From: Tenebrio molitor
Lineage: Eukaryota > Arthropoda > Insecta > Coleoptera > Tenebrionidae
Direction of reading: 5' to 3'
DNA: 64,000 bases
Assembly: GCF_963966145.1 (NCBI RefSeq)
Contig: NC_091049.1
Coordinates: forward strand, 12,524,001-12,588,000
Shown one piece after another: positions 21,670 through 31,583 of this stretch (within the stretch, counting starts at the first letter, position 1; each line of letters opens with the position of its first letter). The notes beneath the pieces were generated by a model that saw only the letters and a program-made list of their open reading frames with translations, did not search any database and was not told the DNA's origin. The position numbers and the translations under genes are program-made.

Positions 21670-22330
21670 ATGGAAATAGAAATACGTCTTGGATACGAAT
21701 GTATCAATTTTGATCATCGGTCAGCAGCATCCGAAAAAAAGGGTGAAGCTTTGGTAGCTGCAGGTCATGTTCTTAACGTAATTGAAAGAAAAGTGGGTGA
21801 TTCTTCTTTTCTCCAGGGTAGTGTTGTAAGGCAGACAAGTGTTAGTGCGCCTCCTTATTCGGTAGAGATTGAAGTAAGTCGTCTGTCGAACAACATAACG
21901 TCAAAAAATAAGATCTATCTTTGTAGATAAATGGAGAGAGGAATGTAGTAAAAGCTTGATGTAATTGTATTGCCGGTGTGACAGGTGGATGCAAGCATAT
22001 TAGTGCCCTTGTTTTATTTGTCAATAATGACTCTGCACAGAGTAAAACAAGTCATGAAAATGCATGGAAAGGGGCTGTTGCATCGACAAAAAAGGCAAGT
22101 AGTGCAAAATATAAGAAAGGCAAAAGAATTGCTGATATGTATCCATCTGTCACAAGGAAGAACGTTTACCAGGCACTGGAATTACCACCAAGGCAGAGCA
22201 TCCCCAACTCAGCGCTCCAAATTATTTTGAAGGCGCAGGAACACTCGGTGGAAAATGAGAATGTTTCTGATGACAGGTTGTATACATTAATAATATTTAT
22301 GACCACATTATATCAAGGTCCAGCAATTTT
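21670..22330 (+). pseudogene. SWIM-finger protein, N-terminal part of a YqaJ-type protein
   Basis: ATG 21670 opens a reading with KKGEALVAAGHVLNVIERK and VRQTSVSAPPYSVEIEV. After two small breaks it gives a SWIM zinc finger, CNCIAGVTGGCKH (C-x-C-xn-C-x-H), followed by ISALVLFVNN. The region then continues KTSHENAWKGA and KYKKGKRIADMYP. In arthropod and other metazoan transposon proteins this SWIM region precedes a YqaJ-like exonuclease domain. The YqaJ part is not present because the reading ends and Gypsy-2 begins near 22423. The assignment to an ISL2EU-like element rests on this layout and on the THAP gene at the other end. Confidence 0.6.
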
Positions 22331-22422
22331 ATATAAGATGTCAAGTATTTGCAATTTTTTTTTTCGTTTGTGCTGCTTTTTTGTTTTGTTTTTAGTGATC
22401 ACAATATAAAACTTGAAGACCT

Positions 22423-22553
22423 TGTAGAGAAACGAACTTTATAGAAGAATTGGTTTTATTTCTGACAAGTCTCGAAACTATAAATATAACAATAACAATT
22501 GAATTCCCTACCAACTTCCTAAATCTAGCCTACTTGCTTCGAGGGTCACTGCA
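22423..22553 (-). repeat. Candidate 3' LTR of Gypsy-2
   Basis: On the minus strand the sequence after the purine tract begins TGCAGTGACCCTCGAAGC and could end TTCTCTACA. It contains the polyadenylation signal AATAAA. It is only about 131 bp, and no second LTR exists to confirm the borders. Confidence 0.3.
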
Positions 22554-25500
22554 TAGCTCCCCCTTGAGTGATAACGTAATCTTTTAACAAAAAAGCTGGT
22601 TTAACTCGATCAACGGAAACAACTTTTGCACTATTTTTGATCTGGATGGTGAACGTTTTTTCATTCCTGGAGATTACTCGATAAGGTCCATCATAAGGGT
22701 GTTGTAAAGAACGTCTCACAGCATCATGACGGAGAAATACGTGGGAACAGGTTGCAAGAGCTTTGTGAATGAAAACATTCGATCTGCCGTGATGAGCAGC
22801 GGCTACAGGACGGAGAAGTTGCATTTTGGTCTTCAAATTTTCTGCGAACACTGACTGACTGACCTCTGATTTCAAATCAGCCAAAAATTCTCCTGGTAAC
22901 CTGAGAGTATCTCCATACACTAGTTCGCTTGTTGAAGTACACAAATCTTCATGTAAAACTGAACGAAATCCCAATAAGATAAGTGGCAATGTTTCTATCC
23001 ACTGAGGTGTAGCATGACACATTATAGCAGCTTTCAAAGGTCTATGCCAACATTCAATTGCTCCGTTTGATTGCGGGTGATAAGCTGTGGTGTGGCTTGT
23101 TTTAGTTCCAAATATTTTGGCTACCTCTTTAAAAAGTGAAGATTCGAACTGGGTTCCTTGGTCGTGTTTTATTTCAGCAGGTACTCCGAAACGCGCGATC
23201 CAGCCCGACAAAAACGCTTGCACTACTCTTTCGGCTTTGATGTCTTCCAATGGTATGGCTTCTGTCCAACGAGTAAAACGATCAATACACGTTAGAAGGT
23301 ATTTGTATCCTTTTGAACAGGGAAGGGGACCTACGATGTCTATGTGCACGGTCTTGAAACGTTCGTTTGGCGTTGGAAGTGTGCTCACTAGACTTCTTGT
23401 GTGTTTTCCAATTTTACTTTTCTGACATTGAATACAAGTACGAGTCCACAAAACGCTATCTTTGTTGATTGAAGGCCAAATAAATTTTGTACGAAGAAGT
23501 TTCGTTGTCGCTCTGATACCGGAATGGGATAAATTATTGATACTTTCGAACACTTGGCGTCGAAATTTTGAGGGAATGTATGGTCTGATGACACCTGTAG
23601 AAACGTCACAATACATTTGTTTGTTCGAGTCAGGTATCGAGATTTTCTTGAAATGTAAATTTGAATCGGTCGGTGTCATCAACAACGATTTTAATTCCTC
23701 GTCGTTTTCCTGAGCTTCCGCCACTGCTTCGTAATTGACAGGTTTAGGGATAATAACCTCTTGAATTCTGGAGAGTGTGTCTGCAACAATATTGGCCTTT
23801 CCTGAAATATGTTGAACATTGGTAGTAAATTGACCAATGTAATCGAGGTGTCGTAACTGACGAGGACTTGCTTTTTCTGATTTTTGCTTAAAAGCGAAAG
23901 TAAGTGGCTTGTGATCCGTGAAAAGAACAAATTCACGTCCTTCTAGCATGTGACGAAAGTACCTGATGCTCAGATATGCTGCCAGCAGTTCACGATCATA
24001 AGTGCTGTAACGCTGTTGAGTAGCATCCAATTTAGTAGAAAAAAATGCGAGCGGTTGCCATTTTCCTTTAACGAGCTGTTCTAGAACTCCGGCAACTGAA
24101 AAGTCTGATGAATCTACATAAAGTGCCAACGGTGCTCCTGATGTTGGATGAACTAAAAGGGTTGCATCTGCTAGGGTTTGTTTACAGGTGTCGAATGCTC
24201 GTTTTAACTCTTCTGTCCATAATATTTTGGCTCCAGTTTTCTTGTTTTTACCTGACAATATGTTTTGTAATTTGAGTTGTGCTTCTGCTGCGTGAGGGAT
24301 AAATCTCCGGTAATAATTTACCATTCCTAAAAAACGTTGTAAGTCTTTAATCGTCCCAGGCAACTTAAAATTTGTAATGACTGCCACTTTCTCGGGCAAT
24401 GGCTGAATACCATTACTATCGATGAGATATCCCAAGAATTTGACGTTGCTTTTACTAAAAACACATTTAGCCTTATTGATAATAATGCCATATTGACGTA
24501 AACGTTCAAAAAGAAGTCGGAGATGTTGTTTATGTTGTTCCTGGTTATTAGATGCTACCAAAATGTCGTCAATATAGGGAGAACAAAAATCAAGATTTCT
24601 TGTGACTTCGTGGATAAATCTTTGAAAAGTCTGAGCGGCGTTGCATAGCCCGAAAGACATAAAGGGAAATTCAAAAAGACCAAATGGAGTGATAATAGCT
24701 GTTTTCGGGATATCTTTGTCTTCGACTGGAATTTGGTGATACGCTTTGACTAAATCAATTGTGCTGAAGATTGAGTTCCCTGCGAGCGTTTGAGCAAAAT
24801 CATGAATGTGTGGAATTGGATAGCGATCTGATATTGTCACATTGTTCAGCCTGCGATAGTCTCCGCATGGACGCCATTCTCCGTTCTTTTTTGGAACCAT
24901 ATGTAGTGGGCTTGCCCACTCGCTGTTAGAAGGACGACATATTCCCTTTTCTATCATTACTCTAAATTCTTCTTTTGCAATTTTCAACTTCTCGGAGGAA
25001 AGTCTACGGGCTTTTGAAAAAATTGGCGGTCCAACAGTTTCTATGCGATGTCTAACATTATGTTTAACTGTAATGTTGCCGTTACCGGGCGAACTTGAAA
25101 TATCTGTGAACTCCTTTAACAGGAACTGAGAAGCAAAATCCATATAGGCGTCTGTAGATTCAACCATAGTTGTTTCCTTATTTGTGTTGCCGACATAAGG
25201 CGTAATTTCGGATCTAGCGAAGATTCTTTGCTTTTTAATGTCCACCAAAAGGTCGAAATGGTTTAAGAAATCAGAGCCAATGATCGGTTTTGACACGTCC
25301 GCAATAAGAAATTTCCATGTGAACTTTTTGAAATTGAAGTCTAAAGTTAATGTTCTGTCACCATATGTGCCAATTTTCGTTCCATTTACTGCTGACAAAA
25401 ATAAGTTAGTATGACCTTTGCTTCTATCGCTATAACGTGGTGGAAGAACTGATACATCTGCACCTGTATCGATCAAAAACTGTGTTTTAGTTGTGACATC

Positions 25501-25599
25501 TGTCATAAAAAGGCGACTGATTTCAGAGCCATTCTCGCCGGTCGCCGCGTACGAGTGGCTTACAAGTTTTCCGCTTGAAAAGAACAGGGGGGCTGGCAA
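22546..25599 (-). CDS. pol: Gypsy-2 pol polyprotein, uninterrupted
   Basis: The 1017-residue frame contains, in order: aspartic protease with FLIDTGADVSVLP (residues 41-53); reverse transcriptase with FSTIDLVKAY (278-287) and the catalytic box YIDD (342-345); RNase H with LYVDSS (493-498) and TDHKPL (561-566); the integrase zinc region with CIQC (722-725); and the integrase core with D753, D813 and E849 (D,D-35-E). All catalytic residues look present. The zinc region has N where the first His is usual (INNLSHSG), and ECWHRP replaces the usual ER-HR. The first codon of the open frame is not ATG, because pol is in the -1 frame relative to gag and overlaps it by 40 nt. Expression therefore probably needs -1 frameshifting. 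Confidence 0.95.
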   Translation of the reverse strand: MPAPLFFSSGKLVSHSYAATGENGSEISRLFMTDVTTKTQFLIDTGADVSVLPPRYSDRSKGHTNLFLSAVNGTKIGTYGDRTLTLDFNFKKFTWKFLIADVSKPIIGSDFLNHFDLLVDIKKQRIFARSEITPYVGNTNKETTMVESTDAYMDFASQFLLKEFTDISSSPGNGNITVKHNVRHRIETVGPPIFSKARRLSSEKLKIAKEEFRVMIEKGICRPSNSEWASPLHMVPKKNGEWRPCGDYRRLNNVTISDRYPIPHIHDFAQTLAGNSIFSTIDLVKAYHQIPVEDKDIPKTAIITPFGLFEFPFMSFGLCNAAQTFQRFIHEVTRNLDFCSPYIDDILVASNNQEQHKQHLRLLFERLRQYGIIINKAKCVFSKSNVKFLGYLIDSNGIQPLPEKVAVITNFKLPGTIKDLQRFLGMVNYYRRFIPHAAEAQLKLQNILSGKNKKTGAKILWTEELKRAFDTCKQTLADATLLVHPTSGAPLALYVDSSDFSVAGVLEQLVKGKWQPLAFFSTKLDATQQRYSTYDRELLAAYLSIRYFRHMLEGREFVLFTDHKPLTFAFKQKSEKASPRQLRHLDYIGQFTTNVQHISGKANIVADTLSRIQEVIIPKPVNYEAVAEAQENDEELKSLLMTPTDSNLHFKKISIPDSNKQMYCDVSTGVIRPYIPSKFRRQVFESINNLSHSGIRATTKLLRTKFIWPSINKDSVLWTRTCIQCQKSKIGKHTRSLVSTLPTPNERFKTVHIDIVGPLPCSKGYKYLLTCIDRFTRWTEAIPLEDIKAERVVQAFLSGWIARFGVPAEIKHDQGTQFESSLFKEVAKIFGTKTSHTTAYHPQSNGAIECWHRPLKAAIMCHATPQWIETLPLILLGFRSVLHEDLCTSTSELVYGDTLRLPGEFLADLKSEVSQSVFAENLKTKMQLLRPVAAAHHGRSNVFIHKALATCSHVFLRHDAVRRSLQHPYDGPYRVISRNEKTFTIQIKNSAKVVSVDRVKPAFLLKDYVITQGGAMQ

Positions 25600-25997
25600 C
25601 GATGAGCTCTAGAACCAAACTTCATATGGTACCAACATGGTCGAACATCAGGGGTTGGATCTTGCCTTCTCCTTTGTGTAGGTTTATGGTACCAGTTTTT
25701 GGCTGGTCGGTTATTCAGAGCTTCAACCTTTTGAATTAATTCTTCTACTTGATTTTGAAGATTTTGGAAAATTTCAGGCGGATCCGCAGTTGCTTCATTA
25801 ATGACTGTGTTAGTAGTAGCCTGCATGATTTTATCTGCTTTTGATGCTAATTCCTCTAACTCAGAATCAAAACACGAAAGTACTGTTTGACATTGTGCCG
25901 GCAATCTTTGAATCCACAAAATTTTTAATACGTCATCAGAGAATTTGTTATCTGAGAGTTTGTCGTTTGAAGTTGACCAATCAGAGTTGAACACCAT
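25560..25997 (-). CDS. gag: Gypsy-2 gag, C-terminal part
   Basis: The 145-codon frame starts at ATG 25997 but is the C-terminal part of a gag: helical text (DDVLKILWIQRLPAQCQTVL), a coiled stretch (LQNQVEELIQKVEALNNR), a basic region and a single Cys/His-containing end (CWYHMKFGSRAHRCQPPC) that is typical of insect gypsy gag with an atypical knuckle. The upstream gag and leader are lost, so the ATG is probably internal. A run of six C on the coding strand (25587-25592) lies in the 40-nt overlap with pol and is a possible slip site for -1 frameshifting. That last point is inference. Confidence 0.75.
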   Translation of the reverse strand: MVFNSDWSTSNDKLSDNKFSDDVLKILWIQRLPAQCQTVLSCFDSELEELASKADKIMQATTNTVINEATADPPEIFQNLQNQVEELIQKVEALNNRPAKNWYHKPTQRRRQDPTPDVRPCWYHMKFGSRAHRCQPPCSFQAENL

Positions 25998-26169
25998 TAA
26001 GGTGGAATAATCGCAATTTTGCGTTTCCTAGGTTTCCTTTTTAACCGTAAACCTCTATAATTCTGTCCATTAGATTTGGTCCACTACATTTATTAGAATT
26101 ATTGTTTACGTCAGTTTGACATTTGTTATGCAATTTCGCTGCGATATTAGTTCAAGTGTATCATTTAAC

Positions 26170-27113
26170 ATGTATTCTTCCTCTGAGTACGTAGATATGA
26201 TTCTTACTTTTGCACGATGTGGGAACAATGCACGTGAAGCAGTAAGGTTGTACCGTGAACAATTTCCGCAAAGACAAAGTCATTCGAAGAGAAGTTGGGG
26301 GTGCTCCAAAAAATGTAAGGACTGTCGAACACGAGGAAGCCGTATTGAATGTCTTTGAGGAAGACGGCACCCGGAGTATTCGAACAGTTTCTCGTGAAAT
26401 GGGTTTATCCAAGAGTTCGGTGCAGAGAGTTCTAGCTGATAATAGGATTAATAGGCATCCGTACCACTATACACGAGTACAACATCTTCTGCCAGAGGAT
26501 TATCCAATTAGGCGAGAATTTTGTCTATGGTTAATAAACCAAAACGATGCTCCACACTTCTTGTCACGGATACTGTTTTCTGATGAGTCGCTATTTTGCC
26601 GGTAAGGTTGTTTCAATTATCACAACCTTCATATCTGGGCAGAGGAAAATCCAAGAGAATTATTTCCCAGAGGTTTTCAACATAGGTTTTCTGTTAATTT
26701 GTGGACTGGGCTATTGGGCGATCGTTTGGCAAGTATAAGCGTGGTGGATCCTTCCATTTGTTAAAATTCCGAATCTCCCGCTCTAGATTGGACCGTTTGA
26801 ATTCCCCGCAAGATTAACAGGGGCAAGAAATGCTCAGTTCATTGGCACGGAGCTACCTGATCTACTTGAAATTGTACCTCTTGCTTATCGCATAAATGAC
26901 TGGTTCCAACATGATGGTGCTCCACCACATTTTAGGAGAAACGTTCAAAAAATTTTGGATAACCAATATCCACAGCGCTGGATCGGTCGAGGAGGACCGC
27001 ATCATTGGCCTGCCAGGTCTCCAGATCTGAATCTGAATCATTTGAAATCTATCATTTATCGGCGGCCCATAAATTCAGAGGCTGATCTGAGAGTTCGAAT
27101 TCAGGAGGCTTGA
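26170..27113 (+). pseudogene. DUF4817-type DDE_3 transposase, second copy
   Basis: The reading starts MYSSSEYVDMILTFARCG with RLYREQFP (DUF4817). After a frame change it has an HTH part (TRSIRTVSREMGLSKSSVQR), the block YHYTRVQHLLPEDYPIRREF, and ILFSDES (first catalytic Asp). A 58-nt intron with GC donor and CTCTAG acceptor (26729-26786) sits exactly where the first copy has its GT-AG intron. It is followed by IGPFEFPARLTGARNAQF, WFQHDGAPPHF (second Asp) and RWIGRGGP ... SPDLN. The PLDFFLWG block that normally holds the last Asp is deleted, so this copy is inactive. It is truncated at about 27113, where THAP gene sequence starts. Confidence 0.85.
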
Positions 27114-27771
27114 TCGTAATATTCACACTCAAATAAAAAACTGCTGTCGACACTACCCAAGTTAACTTGAGTGCAGAAATGTTTTACTTCTTGATGATTA
27201 ACTGCATCATCATTACAGTCAATTTCAGGTATTCCAACAACTGGGTATTTAGTGGATGTTGATGGTAAAGGAAAGTACTTTACATTATTTTTTTTGATAT
27301 GTCTGTCAAACCTTGTAACTTTGCTATCAGAATTAATATTTTTTCTTATATACATGACATACCAAAAAATTTGTTAAAACAAATACTAAAAGTAAATCAA
27401 ATTGCACTAACCTCAGGAAATATTGTAGGAAGAAATGCTGGATTGTGGGGATGATTTGATTTCTCATTGCCGACGAAATGTTGACTGCAAATTCTAGAAT
27501 GCGGTTTGGGTTCCCAACCTTCACGACAATCGTCTGACCTGTTAAAAGTAACCTCAAACCTTCCTTACTTATTTGAATGCACTTATTATGCATAATTGCT
27601 CCTTTTAATAGCGTATATCCATAGTCTTCGACGTTCTAGTTCATGTGGTTTAGAAGGAAAGCTATAAAACTTAACACTTTTGTCCGTGTTGGAGTAGTTA
27701 TTATGACATCCCGCAACACAACAATTCGTGCAACTTACGCGATAATTAACGCTTACTTTAGACGGCTCCAT
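27101..27771 (-). pseudogene. THAP-domain protein of the ISL2EU-like element
   Basis: Exon 1 (27602-27771, minus) starts at ATG 27771 and carries the first half of a THAP zinc finger (CTNCCVAGCHNN, then FYSFPSKPHELERRRLWIYA). After a short gap, exon 2 (27413-27538) gives WEPKPHSRICSQHFVG and PAFLPTIFPE, the second half with the conserved C-x2-H. Exon 2 has good AG and GT borders. The donor of exon 1 is GA rather than GT, so it is mutated or the junction differs. A third stretch (27101-27355) reads HFCTQVNLGSVDSSFLF and is cut by the DUF4817 copy. The DDE part expected of an ISL2EU transposase is missing. Confidence 0.65.
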
Positions 27772-27831
27772 TCTTCAATAAGATATTGTACCTACAGGAT
27801 TGGACCGAATTGTGAAAATTATTACAAATAA

Positions 27832-28292
27832 TCACACTAATTGAACAAACTTCCAACTCTCCAATACAAATCCATTACAAATCTGTCAAGATTTGTATGT
27901 GAAAGTTTCCCATTGGCTCCGCCGAGGGCGCCACTTGCGTTTGCTCGCGGTCCCTATTATGGTGTCCACATTGGTAAGGCTTAAGTGACCTTGGTAAAGT
28001 TCAGATATTGGATAGAAACACGACACGAAGTTGCCTTCTCCAGTATCTCCAACCTAAAGAATCAGGTAATAGTTGACAGTTAAGAGGCATAAATGACAGA
28101 ATAGGTTTTGGCGGTAAATGTAAATCGGTAATTGATTGCTAAGTGGCTGGGTGCTGGATGCGTTGTGTTGAAAAGTTTGTGCCGTGTGTGTTCTGTGGTT
28201 TGTGCGTGTCCGTTTAATCGTTTATGTACAATGGCAACAAAGAAGCGAACCACGAAAACTCAATTTAGCATCTACATTCAGCATTTACAAGT
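27832..28292. other. Gap upstream of the THAP gene
   Basis: No coding content is recognised. The segment lies upstream of the minus-strand THAP start and left of pogo P2, so it may hold the promoter of the THAP gene; no motif proves that. Confidence 0.3.
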
Positions 28293-28781
28293 AGGGGAAG
28301 ATGGTCCACAATGGGACATGTTCCACAATGAGCCAACCCCTTTTGTTTCAAATTTCGCGCGAATAAATTTATTTGTTTTGTAGCAGTCGAATGCGTATGT
28401 AGTGGCGAATCTGTCGTGTGAATTTGAATTAGTTCCAAATAAAATTGTGGAAGATTTTAAAATAATATTCTTTTTACTGAACAGGTAAGCATGTTTCACT
28501 TGTTTTTCATTAACGTCATACAATTTATGCAATAATAATTATTGAGATTTTAATATTTTATAATATTGTTGGTTGCTTGAGGTTATAATTGCCGTATAAA
28601 GCACAGAGCAAACTATGTTGATAATACAGATATTGATTTATTTTTAAAATTTGGCGCAATGTTCCACAATGAGACAGTTTCAATTTTCCACAATGAGACA
28701 TGTCCCATTGTGGAAATAATCCATAAGAATAAATTTGGCAAATATTTTATTTCAACAAAATATTATTGTTTTGCGTTAGAT

Positions 28782-31224
28782 ATGGCAAGGGGTCGCACAA
28801 GGAAGACAGATATAGGTTCTTTCAACGAAAATGATATGAGACAAGCCGTAAGAAAAGTTAGTGTAAAGTATTAGAAAGGCAGCGATTTTACACAATGTAA
28901 AACACCAGACCTTGGCTCGCTACGTAAAGAAACAAAATAGCCATCAAGGCCAAGAAATCAAAATGAAGCCGAATTATGCGTGTAGGAATTTTTTTAATGA
29001 GGAGCAAGAATTGGCATTAAAAAAATATATAATCACATGTTCACAAATGTGTTACGGTCAAAGTATGGTAGATGTTAGACGCTTGGCATATGAAATGGCC
29101 TCTGTAAACAAAATTCCTGTACCAGATTCTTGGAAAAAAAATACAGCTGCAGGAGTAGAGTGGCTGCATTGTTTCTTTAAGAGACATCCAGAGTTAAGCA
29201 TTAGGCAACCTGAAAGTTGTAGTCTTTCCAGAATGACATCATTCAACAAACACAATGTCTCAACATTTTATAATAATCTGGAAAAAATTATATCCAGGTA
29301 AATGATTAGTAGGTAGTTATTTTGGTTAAATATAAATGTCAAATTGTAACATTTCATTACAGAAATCCAGAAACTTATGCAGATGGAAGCAGAATTTACA
29401 ACCTCGACGAGACCTCAACTACTACTGTTCACAAGCAGAAGAAAATAGTACCACTCAAAGGGGTGAAGCAAGTTACTAAAGCAACAAGTCAAGAACGAGG
29501 AATCCTAGTCACAACATGTTGTACGATTAATGCAATGGTGTTTCCACGTAAAAAATTCCAACCAAGAATGATTAGAGGAGCACCACCAGGTACACTCGGA
29601 CTTGTCAGTTCCAATGGTTGAATGACCGCTGACATTTTTTCTCAAGTTATGGAACATTTTGTTAAACATTCTGGCTCGACAGTTGAAAACCCAACTTTAT
29701 TAATATTAGACAACCATGAAAGCCATCTATCTCTAGCAGCAATAAATTTAGCAAAAGACAACGGAGTAAATTTACTTACACTGCCCCCACATTGTTCTCA
29801 TAGATTACAGCCATTAGATATTAGTATATTTGCCCCATTTAAATCATATTATAATTCAGCTGTTGATTCATGGATGTTGCGATTGCGAAATTTTGCAGTG
29901 CCTATTACTATATTCCATTCATTTTAATTCTTGGGTAAAGTTGTAAACTCAAAACGCCGTAAATTACGAAAGCGGCAAGTTTTCATTGTGTGGGTACTGT
30001 AAAGTAGTAATCCCTCTGTTCACATAAAATTGGTACCACGTCGTACTTTCACCATCTTATCGACAAGCAAAAGAAAGAGACCTTAAAGTATCCGCAAATA
30101 AAAAAAAATTAAAACACATTTTGCGATCAGTGACCAAAAAAATGTTAAGAGATTGTTGATTTTGTATTGGGAAATCTTGTATTTGAGAAATAAGATTACT
30201 AAATAAAGAAATAAGAATAATTAATAAAGTATCCATTACATGTATACTTTAAAGTAAATTAATAAATAAAATAATAAAATACTTACATAAACAAATAGAA
30301 AATTAATCGTCATCTGAATCAAATTCACTAGATGATTCACCAGTATTGGCAACAAATATTACATATTGAGTAAAATTAACGCACTGAATTCACTTTACAC
30401 AACACAAGTTATTTCTTGAACGGTACAACTAAGACTGTAATTGTTTAGTGACTTACGGCTGGCCGGTCCTGTATTTTTAAAATTCGGGAAAACCCCATTA
30501 TTATGTACTTTCTGTCTACGCTTGGGATGTCTTATTATTACCTGCACTCGTCGTATAGATAAGGTAAGCAGAACATATTTATAGTACCTAAAAACAGATG
30601 TTTTACCGACAAATGCAAATGTATGTTAAATAATGAGCCACCCAGAACACTCGATATTTGTCTCAAGAAAATCCGCGGATACATTTAACTACAAGAACGC
30701 AATGCCCTAAGGAATTTAATGTTTGGGATGGTATTTTTAATAATCAAATTATTGGGCGATTTTAGTAGTAAATTTAAACACAAACATATTTCGACATTTT
30801 GATAAATGTGAATAAAAATGTTTCTAATAACTTGACCATTTAACAAATGTTAAATTTAATCAATTTTTTAATGAAGTAGGTACCTGAAATCACGCAAAAA
30901 CTATTTTTCATGTTAAATTCCTATGGTCAGGTTTGGTAGTTGACACTCGGTATTGAACACAGTTTTAGATTCACTGAGTTTCGGACAAGTGTCAAAGCAG
31001 GCAAGTTTTATTACTAAACCCAAGATTTAAAATGAATGGACTATATCTATGAGATTGCAGAGTTTGTAGGAGTCGCTCACGATAAAGCAATGACGCCTTG
31101 TAACATCAAATCTGGCTTCCGAAAAGCGGGCATCTATCCTTTGGATAAAGATTTATTTACAGATGTTGACTTTTTGTCCAGTTTCGTGACCGATAGACTG
31201 AAAAATCATGACTCAGATAGGTAA
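28782..31224 (+). pseudogene. Pogo-like DDE_1 transposase of P2, broken and split
   Basis: ATG 28782 starts MARGRTRKTDIGSFNENDM. The psq-type HTH continues in another frame as SIRKAAILHNV and LARYVKK. The CENP-B-like region (FFNEEQELALKKYI ... ELSIRQPESCSL) ends in a 65-nt GT-AG intron (29298-29362). Exon 2 has YNLDET (first Asp), LLILDNHESH (second Asp) and HCSHRLQPLDISIF (third Asp). A stop at 29619 and the upstream frameshift kill the gene. After the inserted element, the C-terminal segment EIAEFVGVAHDKAMTP and SGFRKAGIYPLD follows at 31036-31224. Confidence 0.85.
29915..31039. mobile_element. Unclassified DNA element with CCATTCATTTTAA ends
   Basis: Its 22-bp inverted ends CCATTCATTTTAAWTCTTGG differ at one position. 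They are flanked by 8-bp duplications ACTATATT (29907-29914) and ACTATATC (31040-31047). It splits the P2 transposase. The interior is AT-rich. A minus-strand reading at about 30300-30345 ends in an acidic tail (GESSSEFDSDD), but no transposase domain is visible. The 8-bp duplication suggests hAT or another 8-bp superfamily; the CCATTC terminus is unusual. Confidence 0.75.
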
Positions 31225-31583
31225 ATACCTTTCTTCCTCATTTCTTATAGCTTGTAGCAATAAAACAAAATTTACATTCATTTTCACTTCACTACAATAC
31301 TACGAAATAACTAATATCCAACAGTGATAAGACCACCCCAGATCGTTCTTAAATTTTCCAATATCAAACATTGGATGTCGTAACCTCTTTTGTCACGGTA
31401 ATACCCAAAACACGTAAAATTGGTTATTTTCCAATAATTTGAAAACTTCCAACATAACGAATCAAGGACAGATAACCAATATGCCACCATAAACAGACTT
31501 CCGAATTTTCTTACTTATTTTTTGTTTATCCGTTAATAAACAATATCCAAGAGTCACCGTAATAACGCTGATTGAAAGATTCT

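Larger units (their letters stand above)
22423..26000 (-). mobile_element. Gypsy-2 with intact pol
   Basis: A second, different gypsy lies on the minus strand inside the ISL2EU-like element. It has the C-terminal part of gag (25560-25997), an uninterrupted 1017-codon pol, a purine-rich tract just before the pol stop (AAGGGGGAGCT on the minus strand), and a short candidate 3' LTR (22423-22553). The gag N-terminus and 5' LTR are missing; the right side meets a DUF4817 element near 26100. The intact pol implies a much younger insertion than Gypsy-1. Confidence 0.8.
28293..31330 (+). mobile_element. Pogo-like element P2
   Basis: The left end is TAGGGGAAGATGG at 28292, like the other pogo elements here. 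The motif TCCACAATGRGACA or a close variant occurs at 28305, 28321, 28662 and 28686, and inverted at 28701 (TGTCCCATTGTGGAA), all before the start codon at 28782. No matching right end is visible, so the right limit is approximate. An unrelated 1125-bp element interrupts the transposase at 29915-31039. Confidence 0.65.
21425..31583. mobile_element. ISL2EU-like element (about 10 kb with its own insertions)
   Basis: The edges carry related inverted sequence: TTATTATGGTGACCATTGG on the left and, inverted, TTATTACGGTGACTCTTGG on the right. The motif ATTGGWTATT recurs near both ends (about 21437, 21474, 31318, 31367, 31420, 31468, 31545). The interior has a SWIM-finger protein on the plus strand at the left and a THAP-domain protein on the minus strand at the right. 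I recall this pairing (THAP transposase plus YqaJ/SWIM protein) from ISL2EU elements of the PIF/Harbinger-related group. The host gypsy resumes in sequence on both sides. A 6-bp duplication (ATTCAG and ATTGAA) is possible but weak. Confidence 0.55.

Noticed and set aside
23087..23425. Open frames on the plus strand within Gypsy-2 pol
   Set aside because: They lie opposite an intact pol with all catalytic motifs and have no signature of their own.
27101..27771. THAP gene as a host gene
   Set aside because: Its partner SWIM frame, the broken donor, the truncation by another transposon and its place inside a gypsy all favour a mobile-element origin.
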